This document shows, piece by piece, positions 1 through 11,639 of a stretch of DNA of 64,000 nt; within the stretch, counting starts at the first letter, position 1, and each line of letters begins with the position of its first letter. Below the pieces are notes generated by a model. The model saw only the letters and a list, made by a program, of their open reading frames with translations, ran no database searches and was not told the DNA's origin. The DNA is from Pollenia angustigena (taxonomy: Eukaryota; Arthropoda; Insecta; Diptera; Polleniidae), in contig OV884056.1 in the NCBI GenBank assembly GCA_930367215.1, positions 285,864,067-285,928,066 of the forward strand. The letters run 5' to 3'. The position numbers and the translations under genes are program-made.

Positions 1-1140
1 ACTTGAATTATTATTACCTTACGGTTTTATATGTAAATTCCGTATTAATATTATGCTCTAGATACAAGATAAAAAATTAAGATAAACATAACAATTTAAT
101 TCATAAAACAATAATAAAAACAAACACAAATTGAGGTACTCAAGATATGAGATCAAAAAGTTAATTCATAAAATAGTTAAAATATTTTAAATAAATATAT
201 TAACATTTTTTAACGGCTTAGGAAATAACTTTCTGACACACTCAAAGCGCTTAGTTAGTCGTCAAAAAGTATGTTGATTATTTTATTTACTAATTACCAT
301 GTTTCCGAAAAATTTCGTTTTACCGAGGTTGGATAAATAGTTAAAAGTGCACCGTTGTAGGAGGCTTTTGATTCACAATATGAAGCATTTTTTTATAAAC
401 AACGTCTATATCAGTCAAATGTATGTCAAGGTTCATGCAAAAAATAGCATCAAACTCTTACAAACCTTTTCATTTCATTAGGTCTATCTGTAATCTTTAG
501 GACAATGTGTTTTTCAAATTGTATGTTGTAGTATCTTACACGAGTTTCCAAATTTTTTTTTATTTCGGTTTCTCCGCACTTCTAGGGTATATAAACCAAC
601 ACAAATTGAAAAAAAAAATGTGTTTATCACCTAATAAACATATCGCTCCTTCATTGCAACATAGTCATATCTCAAAAAATCAAAAATTGTAAGTTATTTA
701 AGCAAAGTGTTCCTTCATGCCTTCTCGTATTTTATCTCAAACTGAACCGAAGTTATAGCAAAATATATCTTTAAATCGGTACATTTTGAAAACTTTAATC
801 GCATTTTGCCAAGTTCATTTGTTTTTGTAGATATGACTATGTTGCAATAAAGGAGCTATATGTCAAGGTATCTGCTATGTTTAAGACTTGTCCATGGACA
901 ATTAAACTTTACTACCTGCATCTTATTTTGAATAAATATTCTTTATTAACTTTTCACTTCACTAAATTTATTAATTATCAACTGTTGCGCTGCCTATTCT
1001 GCTTTAAGTAGATTTATTGCATCAGGAGACATTGATTTACGTATGTACTCACTTCTTGTAATTGATCTAATCGACAACCCATCCACAGATGCTTATTTTA
1101 AGAGAATAGAAAACTAAATTTCAAAGTATAAATAGCTGTT
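1..1140. other. AT-rich intron, nothing recognised
   Basis: This is low-complexity AT-rich sequence. A weak inverted pair around ATAGTCATATCTC (661-673) and AGATATGACTATG (829-841) is the only structure I saw, and no frame looks coding. Confidence 0.5.
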
Positions 1141-1154
1141 TTCTTAAACTATGC

Positions 1155-1236
1155 GGATTTTTTTATTTCCCGGGATCCCGCATGAAAAATCCCGGGAAAG
1201 CGGGACGTCCCGGGAATTCCCGGGAAAAAACCCTAG
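1155..1236. mobile_element. fragment with CCCGGG subterminal repeats (hAT-like end)
   Basis: Five short GGGA/CCCGGGA words lie within 80 bp (TCCCGGGATCCCG, CCCGGGAATTCCCGGG) and end in AAAAAACCCTAG. The same word style packs both ends of the TSD-bounded hAT-like element at 30600-31467, whose terminus is TAGGGCTTCC. I read this as one decayed end of a related element. Confidence 0.4.
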
Positions 1237-1453
1237 TCGCACAAGAAAAACCATTCAATTGCATATTTACGGCTTCCATGAGTAGTAGTAGAATATGATA
1301 GGACATCTCAAAAAGCACTACAGATAAAATTTAAGACAACAAATCCCATTGTTTTTATTGCTATCTCTTAAGATTTAGCTGGTACATGTTAAAATTCCTT
1401 TCTTAAATTTTTTCATACATCAAAGTAAAGTTATCTTGTAAATAAATACGTCT

Positions 1454-1558
1454 AATTACCTCACTGAGGTATTTAAACGAATTCGCTTAATTACCTAAAT
1501 GAGGTAGTTAAAAGTATTCTTATTATTACCTCAATGAGGTAGTTAAGCGTATTCGTTT
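1454..1558. repeat. three 35-bp tandem units, each with a palindrome
   Basis: Three consecutive 35-bp units each start ATTACCT. They carry the near-palindromes ACCTCACTGAGGT, ACCTAAATGAGGT and ACCTCAATGAGGT, followed by similar spacers containing TATTCG or AATTCG. A fourth partial copy, in inverted sense (GAGGTAATTA), is near 1605. Confidence 0.75.
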
Positions 1559-1659
1559 AAATGCTTACCCCGCATAATTACCCAAAAATATTGGCATTTT
1601 TGTCGAGGTAATTATCCGTGGAATACCGTAAATAATAAATTTAAATTAAAACAATCAAA

Positions 1660-1900
1660 TTTTTTAATTATATTCCACATTGTATTATAATCCACATTTG
1701 AAAAACATTTGAGAATTACGTTTAAAAGCAAGTTGAAAATACATAAAGGCATTTTTCAATTGGAGAATAATTTCCCATTTTTGTTAAGAACGCTTTGATT
1801 TTCAAATCATTATCAAACGTTTGTCGTTTGAGAAAACGTTTGATTTCAAATCATTATCAATTTGAATTCAAGCCGCCGTGTTTGTTGGGATATGACAAAG
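1660..1900. repeat. dispersed repeat, copy 1 (CAAATCATTATC family)
   Basis: It contains repeated words TTTCAAATCATTATCAA and CGTTTGAGAAAACG, and ends at CCGTGTTTGTTGGGATA. Related stretches occur at 50140-50335 (inverted, starting TATCCCAACAAACACG) and 52020-52135 (AATCATTATCCAACG). No clear termini were found. Confidence 0.5.
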
Positions 1901-2454
1901 TGTGATAGTGTGAATGCAATGTGTCACGAAAATGACTAGTATTATGAAAAAAGTTTGACATCCCATACGAAAATATACTTTGTGTGATGGTGTGAACACA
2001 AAATGTCATGGTAAATTAGATTTTTTGACAGTCACAATAAAACTGATTAGATTTCTATCTAACAATGTATTATGGAATACGTAATACTTGTGAGATAGTG
2101 AAAACTAGCCTTTAGCAATACGAAAGCGATTTTGATAAATGGTAAACTAGCAAAATCGCCAGATAAGCACTTTTGTATAAGGAAACTGAAGCTATCGTCA
2201 AAATATCATTAGGATGATAAAAATAAGATTTTGCATTACCAAAAATATTAGTTTACATATAATCACAGATTTATTTCTTAAATTAAATTGTTTTTATAGT
2301 CATAAATTTTATACATAAATACAATTAATATAATTTCTAATTAAAATAAAGTCAAATAATATAAATAGCAAAAATTTAAAAACAAAAAAGAAGAAGAAGA
2401 AAGTATTACGAGCAAACATTAACTTTATTTACCCCATATACTAAATTTAAGTTA

Positions 2455-2735
2455 AATAGAGATAGCGGGAAGGTATGTTAGAAATTAATGATTGAGATGA
2501 AATATATAGTAGGGTGGGTCGCACATTTCACCCATCTAGGGGCATCCTACGCTCGGCAGGGGCCAAATTTAAGAGTTTTATAAAACCGCCATATTTGTAT
2601 GGTTGTAATTCTAAAATTTAGCCGGTACAGCGCGTAGGATGCTCCTAGATGGGTCAAATGTATGACCAACCCTACTTATTTTTCATCTCAATCATTTATT
2701 TCTAACATACCTACCCGCTATCTCCATTCCTTAAG
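2455..2735. mobile_element. palindromic (foldback) element
   Basis: Arms of about 90 bp are inverted copies of each other. The left arm starts GAGATAGCGGGAAGGTATG, and the right, reversed, starts GAGATAGCGGGTAGGTATG. Both run through GATTGAGATGAAA and CCCATCTAGG to GCATCCTACGC. A third, more decayed arm with the same order of words occupies 2790-2905 in the right-arm sense (GTATGACC, then CTTGCCCTATCTCTACTTC). No TSD was identified. Confidence 0.7.
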
Positions 2736-2889
2736 GGGGCTTTCAAACAAAATAATCAATGCAGACTAGAAATATATTAAAGAAAAAGTCCCATAAATGC
2801 CCAGGAGTCGCCCCTAGTGTTATAAAATGTATGACCGAACGCAATTAGTTTTTTGTCCCTAACATTTTCTCAAACCATACTTGCCCTAT

Positions 2890-3130
2890 CTCTACTTCTT
2901 TAGGATTTTTTTTTAGTAATTTAAAAAAACTAAACCGTTTTTGAGATATGCGAACTTATGTTGTGGAACCTCCTCCATTTTTGAAATAACGGTATATCTC
3001 GAAAACCAGAGCTAACCTAAAAAAAAGGCTAGCACCACTGGATTCAGCGTACCCGAATTAGGTTAAAACGACAAGTGCCCAGCTTGTCTATAAAAAAGTG
3101 TCAATTTCTAGCACAGTATAACTATTTATT
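2890..3130. repeat. dispersed repeat, copy 1 (partner at 22.1-22.45 kb, inverted)
   Basis: It shares with 22090-22290, in opposite orientation, the block CGAAATAACGGTATATCTCG (with one difference), the word AACCTCCTCC, and CCAGCTTGTCT. It ends TAGCACAGTATAA, similar to TAGCACAGTGTAA at 22436-22448. These are two old copies of one element. Confidence 0.65.
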
Positions 3131-3310
3131 ATTATAAGACTTTGCTATCATGCCGCTCTGTTTTTGCGAATTTCCGCCAATTCAGCATATTTTAACGAAT
3201 TTTTGGCATTCATTATAGTTTTAGAATAATTTTATGGTTGCTTAAAATATTAAAAATTTTCGCGACTTTTCGCTATTTTAGTAAATTTTCGCGTAGCTTT
3301 GTTGCTCTTT
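3125..3310. repeat. dispersed repeat, copy 1 (partner at 19.26-19.46 kb)
   Basis: The block beginning AGACTTTGCTATCATGCCGC and continuing GCGAATTTCCGC, CGAATTTTTG, TTATGG and AAAATTTT is repeated in the same orientation at 19270-19460. A shorter piece (GGACTTTGCTACCACGC) is at 19535. I cannot classify it. Confidence 0.65.
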
Positions 3311-3696
3311 GAGGTGATAGTCGCAAGTTTAAAAACTAAAACAGAGACAGTTCTACTCAACGTCGTCTTAAAAGCGCCTTAGATAATATCAAGTTGCTAT
3401 CAATAGTAAGTGATAATTGTCAATAACGACTAAGAAAATAAAATTTATAGTTTACTAAAAAGAAGTGTAACGAAATTCATATACATATACATTAGGGCTA
3501 TAACTTTTTCACACTTTTTGCGTATATCACAAACGGCATAGTATAGTCGTGTAGAAAATTAAAAGTTATTAATAAAAAATATGATAATTTTAACGGATTG
3601 TTAAAAAAGTTCGCGCAGGGATCGGGTTGAAGTTTAAAAAAACAACTCACGGAAATTTTAAAAACTTTACACCTGATATTTGTATATATTCCTATA

Positions 3697-3935
3697 CACA
3701 GAAAAAATTCTCCAAAATTTTTCACTAATTAAAGCACTAAACAAAAATAAAATCAGTTTTAATTAAAAATTTAATCAAGTCAATTAAACGTTTAATCAAG
3801 TGAATTAAAAGTTTAATCAACTTAATTAAACGTTTAATTGATATTATTTATTTGTTTACTGGTGCAAATTTAATTAATTGTTTTAATTAATATCACAAAT
3901 TTTTTAATTGAAATCAATTTTTATTTTTTTCTGTG
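3697..3935. mobile_element. Tc1/mariner-type MITE, CACAG termini, copy 1
   Basis: It is 239 bp between TA dinucleotides. The left end is CACAGAAAAAATTCTCC and the right end TTTATTTTTTTCTGTG. The interior is dominated by alternating TTTAATCAA/TTAATTAA words. A 199-bp copy lies at 42472-42670, and a third copy starts at 63962 at the window edge. All three are flanked by TA, the target of Tc1/mariner elements. It has no coding capacity. Confidence 0.75.
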
Positions 3936-3939
3936 TAAG

Positions 3940-5302
3940 TATCACTTAAATGCTATTTTGGAATTTATCCACTGCTTTAGATTTAAAAATATTCCTACGG
4001 TTTACATTCATCGCTGTTCAAAATTTCTTAGAAGGTTTTAGAAATTTGCTTCCCTGCGTGAGGTTTTTGTTCGCAAAACGACGGGAGATAGATGTTTTCA
4101 TTACTAAAACATTCTTGGCCACTCCGTCGTACTATGCCAATAATTTGGTTGTCGCCCTAATGTACATATTTTTTAAAGTACTTTTTGTATAAAAAGCAGC
4201 TTTTTTCAAAAAATACTTATTTCTGGAAAGGTATTTTTTAAAAAAATGGGACCTTTCAAAAAAAAAATTGTTTTTTAGATTTTTTTAATAATACAATTTT
4301 TATTTTATCATCGAAAATTATTGTTTTTTTACTTTTTCTAAAAGTATGCGAAAACGTTTCTGTTGTTTTTTAAAAAGTTTGCCAACAATTTTAAAATTTG
4401 GGGTCAAAAATATTTGAGTTCAAATTAATTTGACACATTTATTAATCAGAAAACAAGTCGCATATTTTATAAGATTATAAAAATAAACATTTTTAACATG
4501 TACATATCGCACTTGATCATTAAGAGGGTATTAATTAAAAATTATTTTATTATTTTCATTATAAGCAAAACAATTTTTAATTCTATTTTAAAGGCATATG
4601 GAAAAGAATTTTAAAACTAAACGTTTCATTGCCAAAAAGAGACGAAATAGCACGATATTTTTACAGCGGTATATATCAATATTTCGTGTCGATTTTATCA
4701 AAAAAGTTTAAAATAAAAATTTTGAGTTAACAACCTCTTTATGATCAAGTGCGACATGAATTTTTTAAATTTAAATGACCTGTTAAAAACAAATACTTTT
4801 TGCTTGAATAAAAGAACAGACAATTTATTTTTGACAAACAAACAAAATTTTGCATGTTAAGTCTACCAATAAAATTGCTTTAAATATTAACACGTTCTTC
4901 ATCTGTCATCCGCTAGAATTTGAATATCTTCTTACATTTTTAAAATCACAGCATTCATATTTGTGACAACGCCATACAACAACAACAACAACTCATCACA
5001 AGATATTATATGCCTGGCGGCAAAAGTGACGAGCTGAAGATTAAGCGATCATGATAATGAGAACGATAATTATGAGCCAATGTGCAAAACGAGTCATTGT
5101 TGTCATTTGCGACAGTAAAAAGTAATTTGTGTGCCTTTTTTATGATCACATGAATGCAAATTGTACAAGTTTAAATTATTCGAACATATTAAATATTGTT
5201 TTAAATAATTAATATTTGTTTTCTCTTTGTGTTAAATGCGTTTTTAAAGATACGAAATTAATTTTTGTAATAAATTAAACGATTGAAAACAAATTGACTT
5301 AC
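3940..5302. other. cher: intron sequence left of hinge exon 2
   Basis: It is AT-rich, with a short CAA run at 4978-4992. I found no further filamin exon here and no bounded element. Confidence 0.5.
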
Positions 5303-5396
5303 CAACAACGATTCCTCCAGTGGTGGGTACGGGGAATTTTTCAAAAGCAACAGTACGATAAGTGGTATCCTTGCCGTTGACTAAGTGACCAGATGT
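5303..5396 (-). CDS. cher: filamin hinge-1 exon, part 2
   Basis: This is a 94-bp exon with 31 full codons plus one base (G). It reads TSGHLVNGKDTTYRTVAFEK then FPVPTTGGIVV. The acceptor is ATACGAAATTTCAG and the donor GTTGTTG then GTAAGT, a consensus site. The composition fits an unstructured linker, and the GGIVVG end is a plausible lead-in to the next repeat, which must start left of the window. The assignment rests on good splice sites, an open frame with compatible phases on both sides, and its position in order. The protein itself has few family-specific motifs. Confidence 0.8.
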
Positions 5397-5906
5397 CTGA
5401 AATTTCGTATAAAAGTTTTTGTTAACTAATTTAAATTATATTAAATGTCTGTAATAACAAATAGTTATGTTACGGGGGTGGTGTGATAATGATTTTAAAA
5501 AGTACATATGTACATACAATTGTTGAAAATGAATTTTGTTTTGTTTCTTAAAACTAAGGACAGCAATAGCATTTTTTATAAAGGAACTTATTTTATAAAC
5601 GAATTTGTTTTTTTTTTTTGTTTATAGTACATAAATATATTGGACATTGTTCCCGATATGTGGGATTCTTAAGGGATTTGTGTAAAGTGATTTAAGATCA
5701 GCATGCTTTATTTTAGTCAAGTCACATTACAACAATTTTATACATTTAAATGATTAATTTATCTTACGTCTTAAGATTTCCACTGCTGCTTAGGTCTCTG
5801 TAGAAAAAAATTTTTAAGTATTTTTTATGAACGACTGGGTACGCTACTGCTTTTCTATATAGTATCTTAGATTGTCTCATTTCTTAAAAATCGGTGAAAA
5901 CCAGTG

Positions 5907-6573
5907 CCCATGTTCTGTAACTCTCGCGTCGAAAAAGTTTTCGATTGAAATGTGTGAAATGAAACAAAAATGCCATAAATTAAAACAAACAGCTGTTTTT
6001 CTCACTTAACGGTGTCTGTAACTTTTTTTGGCGAGTACTAGCTGTCACGTAAGGAAATTACTAGCCAATTTACAGAAAAAGTGTGTCTGTAACATTTTGG
6101 TGAGGAAGGTTCCCGCTTTGAACTGTCAAATAAACTCACGAATAAAAATGGGGCCAGAAAAAATTTTAACACTAAAAAACAATTAAAGATGCACATTTTT
6201 CATTGTTTTATTATTTTGCTTTTAACATTTTTATAAAATATACGAATGTCTTCAAAGCTCGTTTGCAAACAACAAACATTAAAGTCGCTCTTTACACAAT
6301 TTGGTATAGCCGACGGTTGTGTTTTCGACGCCGTCGTTGAAAAATTATCAATTTAAGTAAATTTTGGTCGCCGTCAACGATATGTGTTACTGGCGTTCTG
6401 AACGTCTGTAATGTCACATCGGCTTCGAGTGCAATATTATGACATTTGTAACGTAACGACGTAATCTCTTTTGATAGTTTTCGACATTTTTCTCACTTTT
6501 CGAGAAACGATGGAATATTTTGTTTCACATCTTTTCGATGCAAGAAGTTCTCACTAAAGTTACAGAACATGGG
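5907..6573. mobile_element. TIR element with CCCATGTTCTGTAAC ends
   Basis: The 15-bp terminus CCCATGTTCTGTAAC is exactly inverted at the right end (GTTACAGAACATGGG). After it, both ends carry TCGAAAA words. Several internal TCTGTAAC/TTACAGA words resemble subterminal repeats. The element is 667 bp, with no coding frame. No TSD was seen, so the superfamily is open. Its ends recall the element at 50788-52002. Confidence 0.65.
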
Positions 6574-6579
6574 TACAGG

Positions 6580-8110
6580 GTTTTAAAAATTGCAGTCGAA
6601 ACCAAAAACTTCCGAACAAAAAAACAAAATTGTATGTACAACTTTTCGCTTTTTGAGTTGGTTTGACAACGACTGTTTACATTTAATGAATCAGAAGTAA
6701 AAGCAAAAGTTTTTTTTTCTGCCAATGACAAATGAAGAGGTGAAAGAAATGGCAGTTTTTCTACTTTGGCTGCAGTTTTTTAAACACCGGTGAAAACATA
6801 CACTATAAGCCATAGAAAAAGGCTATAACAGAAAGAAAGAGAGATGGAAAACAAAAACCTAGCTCAGCTGTTTAATGATTTTAATCCTATGATTCAAGCA
6901 AAGCGAAATGCATGAGTATTAAATGCAACCAAATATCTCTAAAGGGTAAAATAAACCACACAAATTGCATGGCAAACATGTTAAAATTTTACGTTTATAT
7001 AATTTTTTTGTCTTGTTAATTGGGGTGTTTGCTGTTTGGACAAAAATTTCAAGCAATGTTTGCAGAAATATTAAAAGGTTTTAATATTTGACAGACATAT
7101 TGGATATTTGTCAAACTTTTTCTAGTGTCTAGTGCTAAATGTAGAATTTTAGCGACAAATTTGCAGAGTGAAGACGTTGAAGAAGAAGAAGCGTTAAAAT
7201 CATTTTCAGTCTTATATTAAAACTGTTTAAGCACAAAACAGCTCGTTGTTTAAACTACTCTTTAATCCAAAAATGTTCCTTTATTTTATATTTCTCCACC
7301 GTTTTAAACTAAAAGCGAGCAGCACTATCGTCGTCTGCATTAATTTAAAACAAAACAAAAATGAAAAGTTAATGTTTTTACGAAATATGTTTATCTTGTT
7401 TAGTAATTACCACAAAACGGCAACAAAGAATTTGTGTGCCAAGAAATTTTTGCGGTTTATTTAGACCTTTAATTATTTTCAACGACCCAATTGAGAACAA
7501 CGACGATTTTCGCTATTTGGAAAGAGTTATAACTCAAGGCAAGAACCGTGTACCACGAACTTTGAAATATCTGGAAATCTAATACCCCTACTCCTAAGAC
7601 TAAAACAAAAACACATACAACGCTGCTAACGAACAACTACTCTAAATTGCTGTTTAATAAAACATAAACATACAAATAAAGAGAAGATAATAAAATAACT
7701 GACGCGGGCATAATCTTCGAAAGGCATACAAGGAAATCTGTCATGAAAAGCTGGAACAAAGAGGCAAATAATTTTAGATGAGACTGGTAAATCTTTTAAC
7801 GAACTTTGAGCACGATATGAACATACTTTCAAATCGCTGTCACAAGCAAATACTGAAAGTAAGTGTAGGCTACCAATTTACTTAATTACTTCACTATAGT
7901 GAAAGTGCGGTTAAAAAACGGTTATAGAAAACATCACAAATTCTTTGTATGCGTCCGCTACATACGACACACAAGTAAAAATCACAAATTCTCGCAGACC
8001 ACACAAGGTAATTTTCAATAACAAGCAGTAAAGGTAAAACGTTTTTACTGTATAGAGACATTATCAAATACAATTATGCAGGCCTTTACCAGAAAGTTTG
8101 TACTAAAATT
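6580..8110. other. unassigned intron sequence
   Basis: I see no convincing exon, TIR pair or tandem repeat here. Open frames up to 72 codons have insect-intron composition and are not supported. Confidence 0.4.
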
Positions 8111-8122
8111 GGAGCTCGATTA

Positions 8123-8860
8123 CACTGTGCAACAAAATTCGGGTCATCGCCGCCAGCCTCAACACTGCAACGCGAAATGAAAGTAGTCTACTAGTAGAGC
8201 AAATTTGCCAAAGGGTTTTGAAAAGTTAGATCGGGCTCCCGAAATATGGGCCCCTTAAGTTTTTGAATTTTTTTAAAATGCGTTTGTTATAAGTCAAAAA
8301 AAACATACTTGATGTACTTCTGAGCTAAAAAATAATTTTAGATATCTTCAGTAGAATCGTACAGCGATTCTTTTCTTAGAATTTATTAACCCTCTGACTC
8401 TTATTTTAAGAGGTCATTTTTGTCCTTTTTCCCAACACTAACACAAAAGTATACTAAAACGGCACTTTTAAGGATTAAAATGTTCTACGAATATTTTTTG
8501 CATCAAATGGGATCTTCAAAGACCAAAAGTTCGTGCAATGTATCTTAAACGAATTCTCGAAATTTCGAAAAATGTCAATTTTGAATTTTTGTAAAGACGT
8601 TTGGTACAAGTAAGAAGAATATACTTAATGTACTTCTGACATAAAAGACTTTTTCAGATGTCTTCAGTAGAATTGTATGGCGATTCTTTTCATAGAATTT
8701 GTTAACCCTCTAACACTAATTTAAAGGGGTAATTTTTGTCTTTCACTAAATCGGCACGTTTGAGCGTTAAAATGTTCTACGAATATTTTCTGCATCAAAT
8801 TTCACTAGGGGTCTTCCAAGACCAAAAAAGACAAACTCACAAAAACTGCTTGTACACGAA
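8123..8860. repeat. about 320-bp unit in tandem (related to 29.04-29.74 kb)
   Basis: Two direct copies start near 8261 and 8580. Each contains GTACTTCTGA, TCTTCAGTAGAAT, GCGATTCTTTTC, TTAACCCTCT, TTAAAATGTTCTACGAATAT and TGCATCAAAT. The left boundary is TACACTGTGCAACAAAATTC. The inverted terminus TTTTTGTTGCACAGTGTA is found at 29728. The family looks like a TIR element with internal duplication. The 106-codon frame inside the second unit has no recognisable motif. Confidence 0.6.
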
Positions 8861-9230
8861 ACAATATGGACGAGGACTAAGGAAGACATTGAGGAACTCC
8901 ACCTTGTTCGTCCATATTTTAATGGTCCCTTCAGTGTACGGTCATAAGAGATTCCACTGTATACCGAATCAATTAAAACCAGGCTTTTTCGCTCAATTTA
9001 AACAAAAACTGACAACCAGAAGTCCAAAGAAAGTCTGGGTAGAATTTTTGGGTTAAATCTATGCAGAAAATAATTCTATTATTTGTGAGAAAGAATAAAA
9101 AAAAAGACAATTAGAGCTTCGAGTTTCTTCCAAAATTTAGTTATTTTCGATTCTTTATTAACAAAAATAATTTTGAGAAAGGAAAGTATGTAGTTGGGGA
9201 ACAAGAGTGGAAAATAGAATATATTAGTTA

Positions 9231-9361
9231 TGGGCCAGCTAAACCACACAAGCGGTTTGATCAAACATCTAAAAAAAGTGTAAGAAACTAAAAAATTTTT
9301 TGATATTTGCACAACCATCTTGTTTTTGTTGTCAAACCGCTTGTACAGTTTATTTAGCCCT
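9231..9361. mobile_element. 131-bp PIF/Harbinger-like MITE with TTA TSD
   Basis: The 30-bp TIRs begin TGGGCCAGC and AGGGCTAAA and share ACAAGCGGTTTGA at their inner ends. Both sides are flanked by TTA (9228-9230 and 9362-9364). It has no coding capacity. Confidence 0.75.
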
Positions 9362-9845
9362 TTAGCTCGTGCTTTCGCGAAAAAGTCGTTTAATAGTTCC
9401 GATTTAAGTCTATTTATTTTTTAAATAAAAAAATTTATTTTTTTAATTTCCATAGTTTTATATTATACTAAGTTTATTTAAAATTTTAATCAAGCAAACA
9501 AACTTATATTAAAATTTAAAATTTTAAAGAAATTCTTAACAAAACTACAACAAGATTTTTTTAAATAATTTCAAGCAAAATTAATTTGAAATTCTCAATA
9601 CAACACTTTTTCAATTAAATTCGTTTTCATAGAATTTCTTTCGCACTAGAACTTTTTAATTACATTTTAATATTTTTTTTAACTAACATTACATTTTAAC
9701 GAGACTAAACATGTATGTACTTTTCACACTACCCACGCGTTAACTTTTCTTTTTACTATTACAGCATTTTTCTACTTATTTTTTATAAAAATTCTTTTCT
9801 AAATTTCAAAATTTTTATTTAGAAATTTTGCAAAACAATCTGTAC

Positions 9846-9920
9846 CTGTGTTGTAGTGGTTTTGATAACTTTTGTATGCTCTTCGATGTACTCGGCGAAT
9901 TCTCCAGTAGTTTCGACAGC
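9846..9920 (-). CDS. cher: filamin hinge-1 exon, part 1
   Basis: This is a 75-bp, 25-codon exon in phase 0 at both ends, with acceptor TTCATTAACAG and donor ACACAG then GTACAG. It reads AVETTGEFAEYIEEHTKVIK followed by TTTTQ. It does not look like an Ig repeat. It is short, charged and threonine-rich, as expected for the flexible linker (hinge 1) between repeats. Its beginning AVE and the EYIEEHTxKV core resemble what I recall for the Drosophila cheerio linker. Because it is phase 0/0 it can be skipped without frame loss, so regulated inclusion is possible. It is isolated by 36 kb and 4.4 kb introns. Confidence 0.85.
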
Positions 9921-9929
9921 CTGTTAATG

Positions 9930-10950
9930 AAGAAAAAAAACAAAAATATTATTAGAATTGTATTTTAAAAATTTTTCCAATGAAAAATATCTTTTTCAAC
10001 ATTTATTTCCATCAAACGTTTCAAAAATACATTTTTTTTGCACTTTCACTTAAAGAAAAGAACCACTTGTGCGTGATTTTTCATAAGATTTACTTGAAAA
10101 TGAAATCTGTTCAATATTAGTTTCCAGCGTTGATGGATTTGAAATTGTTATTAAATTTGTTTCGAGGAGCAAATAAAAACAAAATTTTAATGTGTGAAGA
10201 ATAAAAAAAAAAAACAAAAAATCCACTTAAAGAAAAATTGAAATTAAAGCATTTGAAAATTAAAATTGAAACTTTGAGTGAAAAAATATTTTCATTAACA
10301 TTCTTAAGTAGATTATTGTTTAATTACAATTTATTTTCAATATGATGCGTCATTATTTTGTTTTGATTTTTCCAAGTGTAGAATGAAAACAAAATTTAAA
10401 TGTTTATTTTAATTTGTTTATATTAACAAACGAAAAAATGATTAATTAAAAATTTAATTATGCTGATTTTTATTATATTTTTTAGTTTCCGTTTTATGTT
10501 CACTAGACCCTTCCGTTAAATGAGTATTTTTAGGAAAACTGCAAAGTCAACACAAATTTCAAAATATAACTGAATGATTTTACTTAAGTAAACTGGAATA
10601 TCGTATGTCAACAAAATTTTCATTAATTGTAGAGATTTCCTTATACCCTTTGTACACTTGCATACATTTCGGAGGAACGCATGGAAGATGTTGAAAAAGT
10701 GAAATACGAGTTCACACTTGAAACATCTAACATTTACCATTAACAAAAAATGTCACCATTTCTGAAAAAAAAACTTTTATTTTTTTTAAATACTTTTTTT
10801 CTACAAAAGTACCAACATTTTAAGAGATAACACCAATATGTATTTCTAATTCATTTTGTTTAATAATTTAAGCAAAATTTAGCAAAATAAGGCTTGCAAA
10901 AAAGGAAAAACTTGAGAAATGGTAACGCTGCTTTCAAAGCAACTGCCATT
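9930..10950. other. AT-rich intron, nothing recognised
   Basis: This is intron flanking the hinge exon at 9846-9920. Poly-A/T runs dominate, and no bounded element or exon was found. Confidence 0.5.
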
Positions 10951-11639
10951 TTGTCAGTGATGCCACAATAATAACAGAATTTATTGCCACTTTTCTAGTG
11001 ATTACACTAAAATAATCGAAAAATGTAAAAGGGAACAAAATGAGATAGTAACATTCTGTAAAAATGTTGATTTTTAGCCCTATGTATTTCTTATGGGAAA
11101 ATTCCAACATTTTCGCAAATTGATGTTAAATGTTAAATGTTGACAAGTGTGAAAAGGCTATTAGTAAATGTTTAGTTAAATTTCAGTTGTATTTAAATTC
11201 AGTTTCCGGTCAAATTAATTAATCTTTTTTATTAAGAAAAAAGTATGGTAGCACTACTAAATATTAAAAAAAATATTAATAAACAGCTGTTCAAACAAAA
11301 TAAAGAAACTTGTAAAGTGTATTTACCCTACAGATAATATTGGACTACGTGGTCCGTTGTGCCTTAAAGCGACTACCATGTTATAAGAAATAAACATGCA
11401 GTGCTGCCAACAACTGCATGATGTATACTTTTCTATAGTTAATAGCATTACACATTGGTAGCCCTGATGGTTTCCATTATTAATTATTTATTTAAAACTG
11501 AAAGTTTGTGAAATTTGTGGAAAAATGGTAAAAAAAATTAAAAATACCAAGTAAATATATTTAATAATAGCAATAATAGACTACAGTATACACCATAAAA
11601 GGCGATTAGTAAAAACTGAAAAAGAAAAATGTTTAAACT

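Noticed and set aside
1500..1560. TGAGGTAGT resembling the let-7 microRNA start
   Set aside because: It is only nine bases, lies within a short palindrome in tandem units, and has no hairpin of precursor length.
8736..9056. 106-codon plus-strand frame
   Set aside because: It starts inside one of the 320-bp repeat units, whose other copies do not keep the frame.
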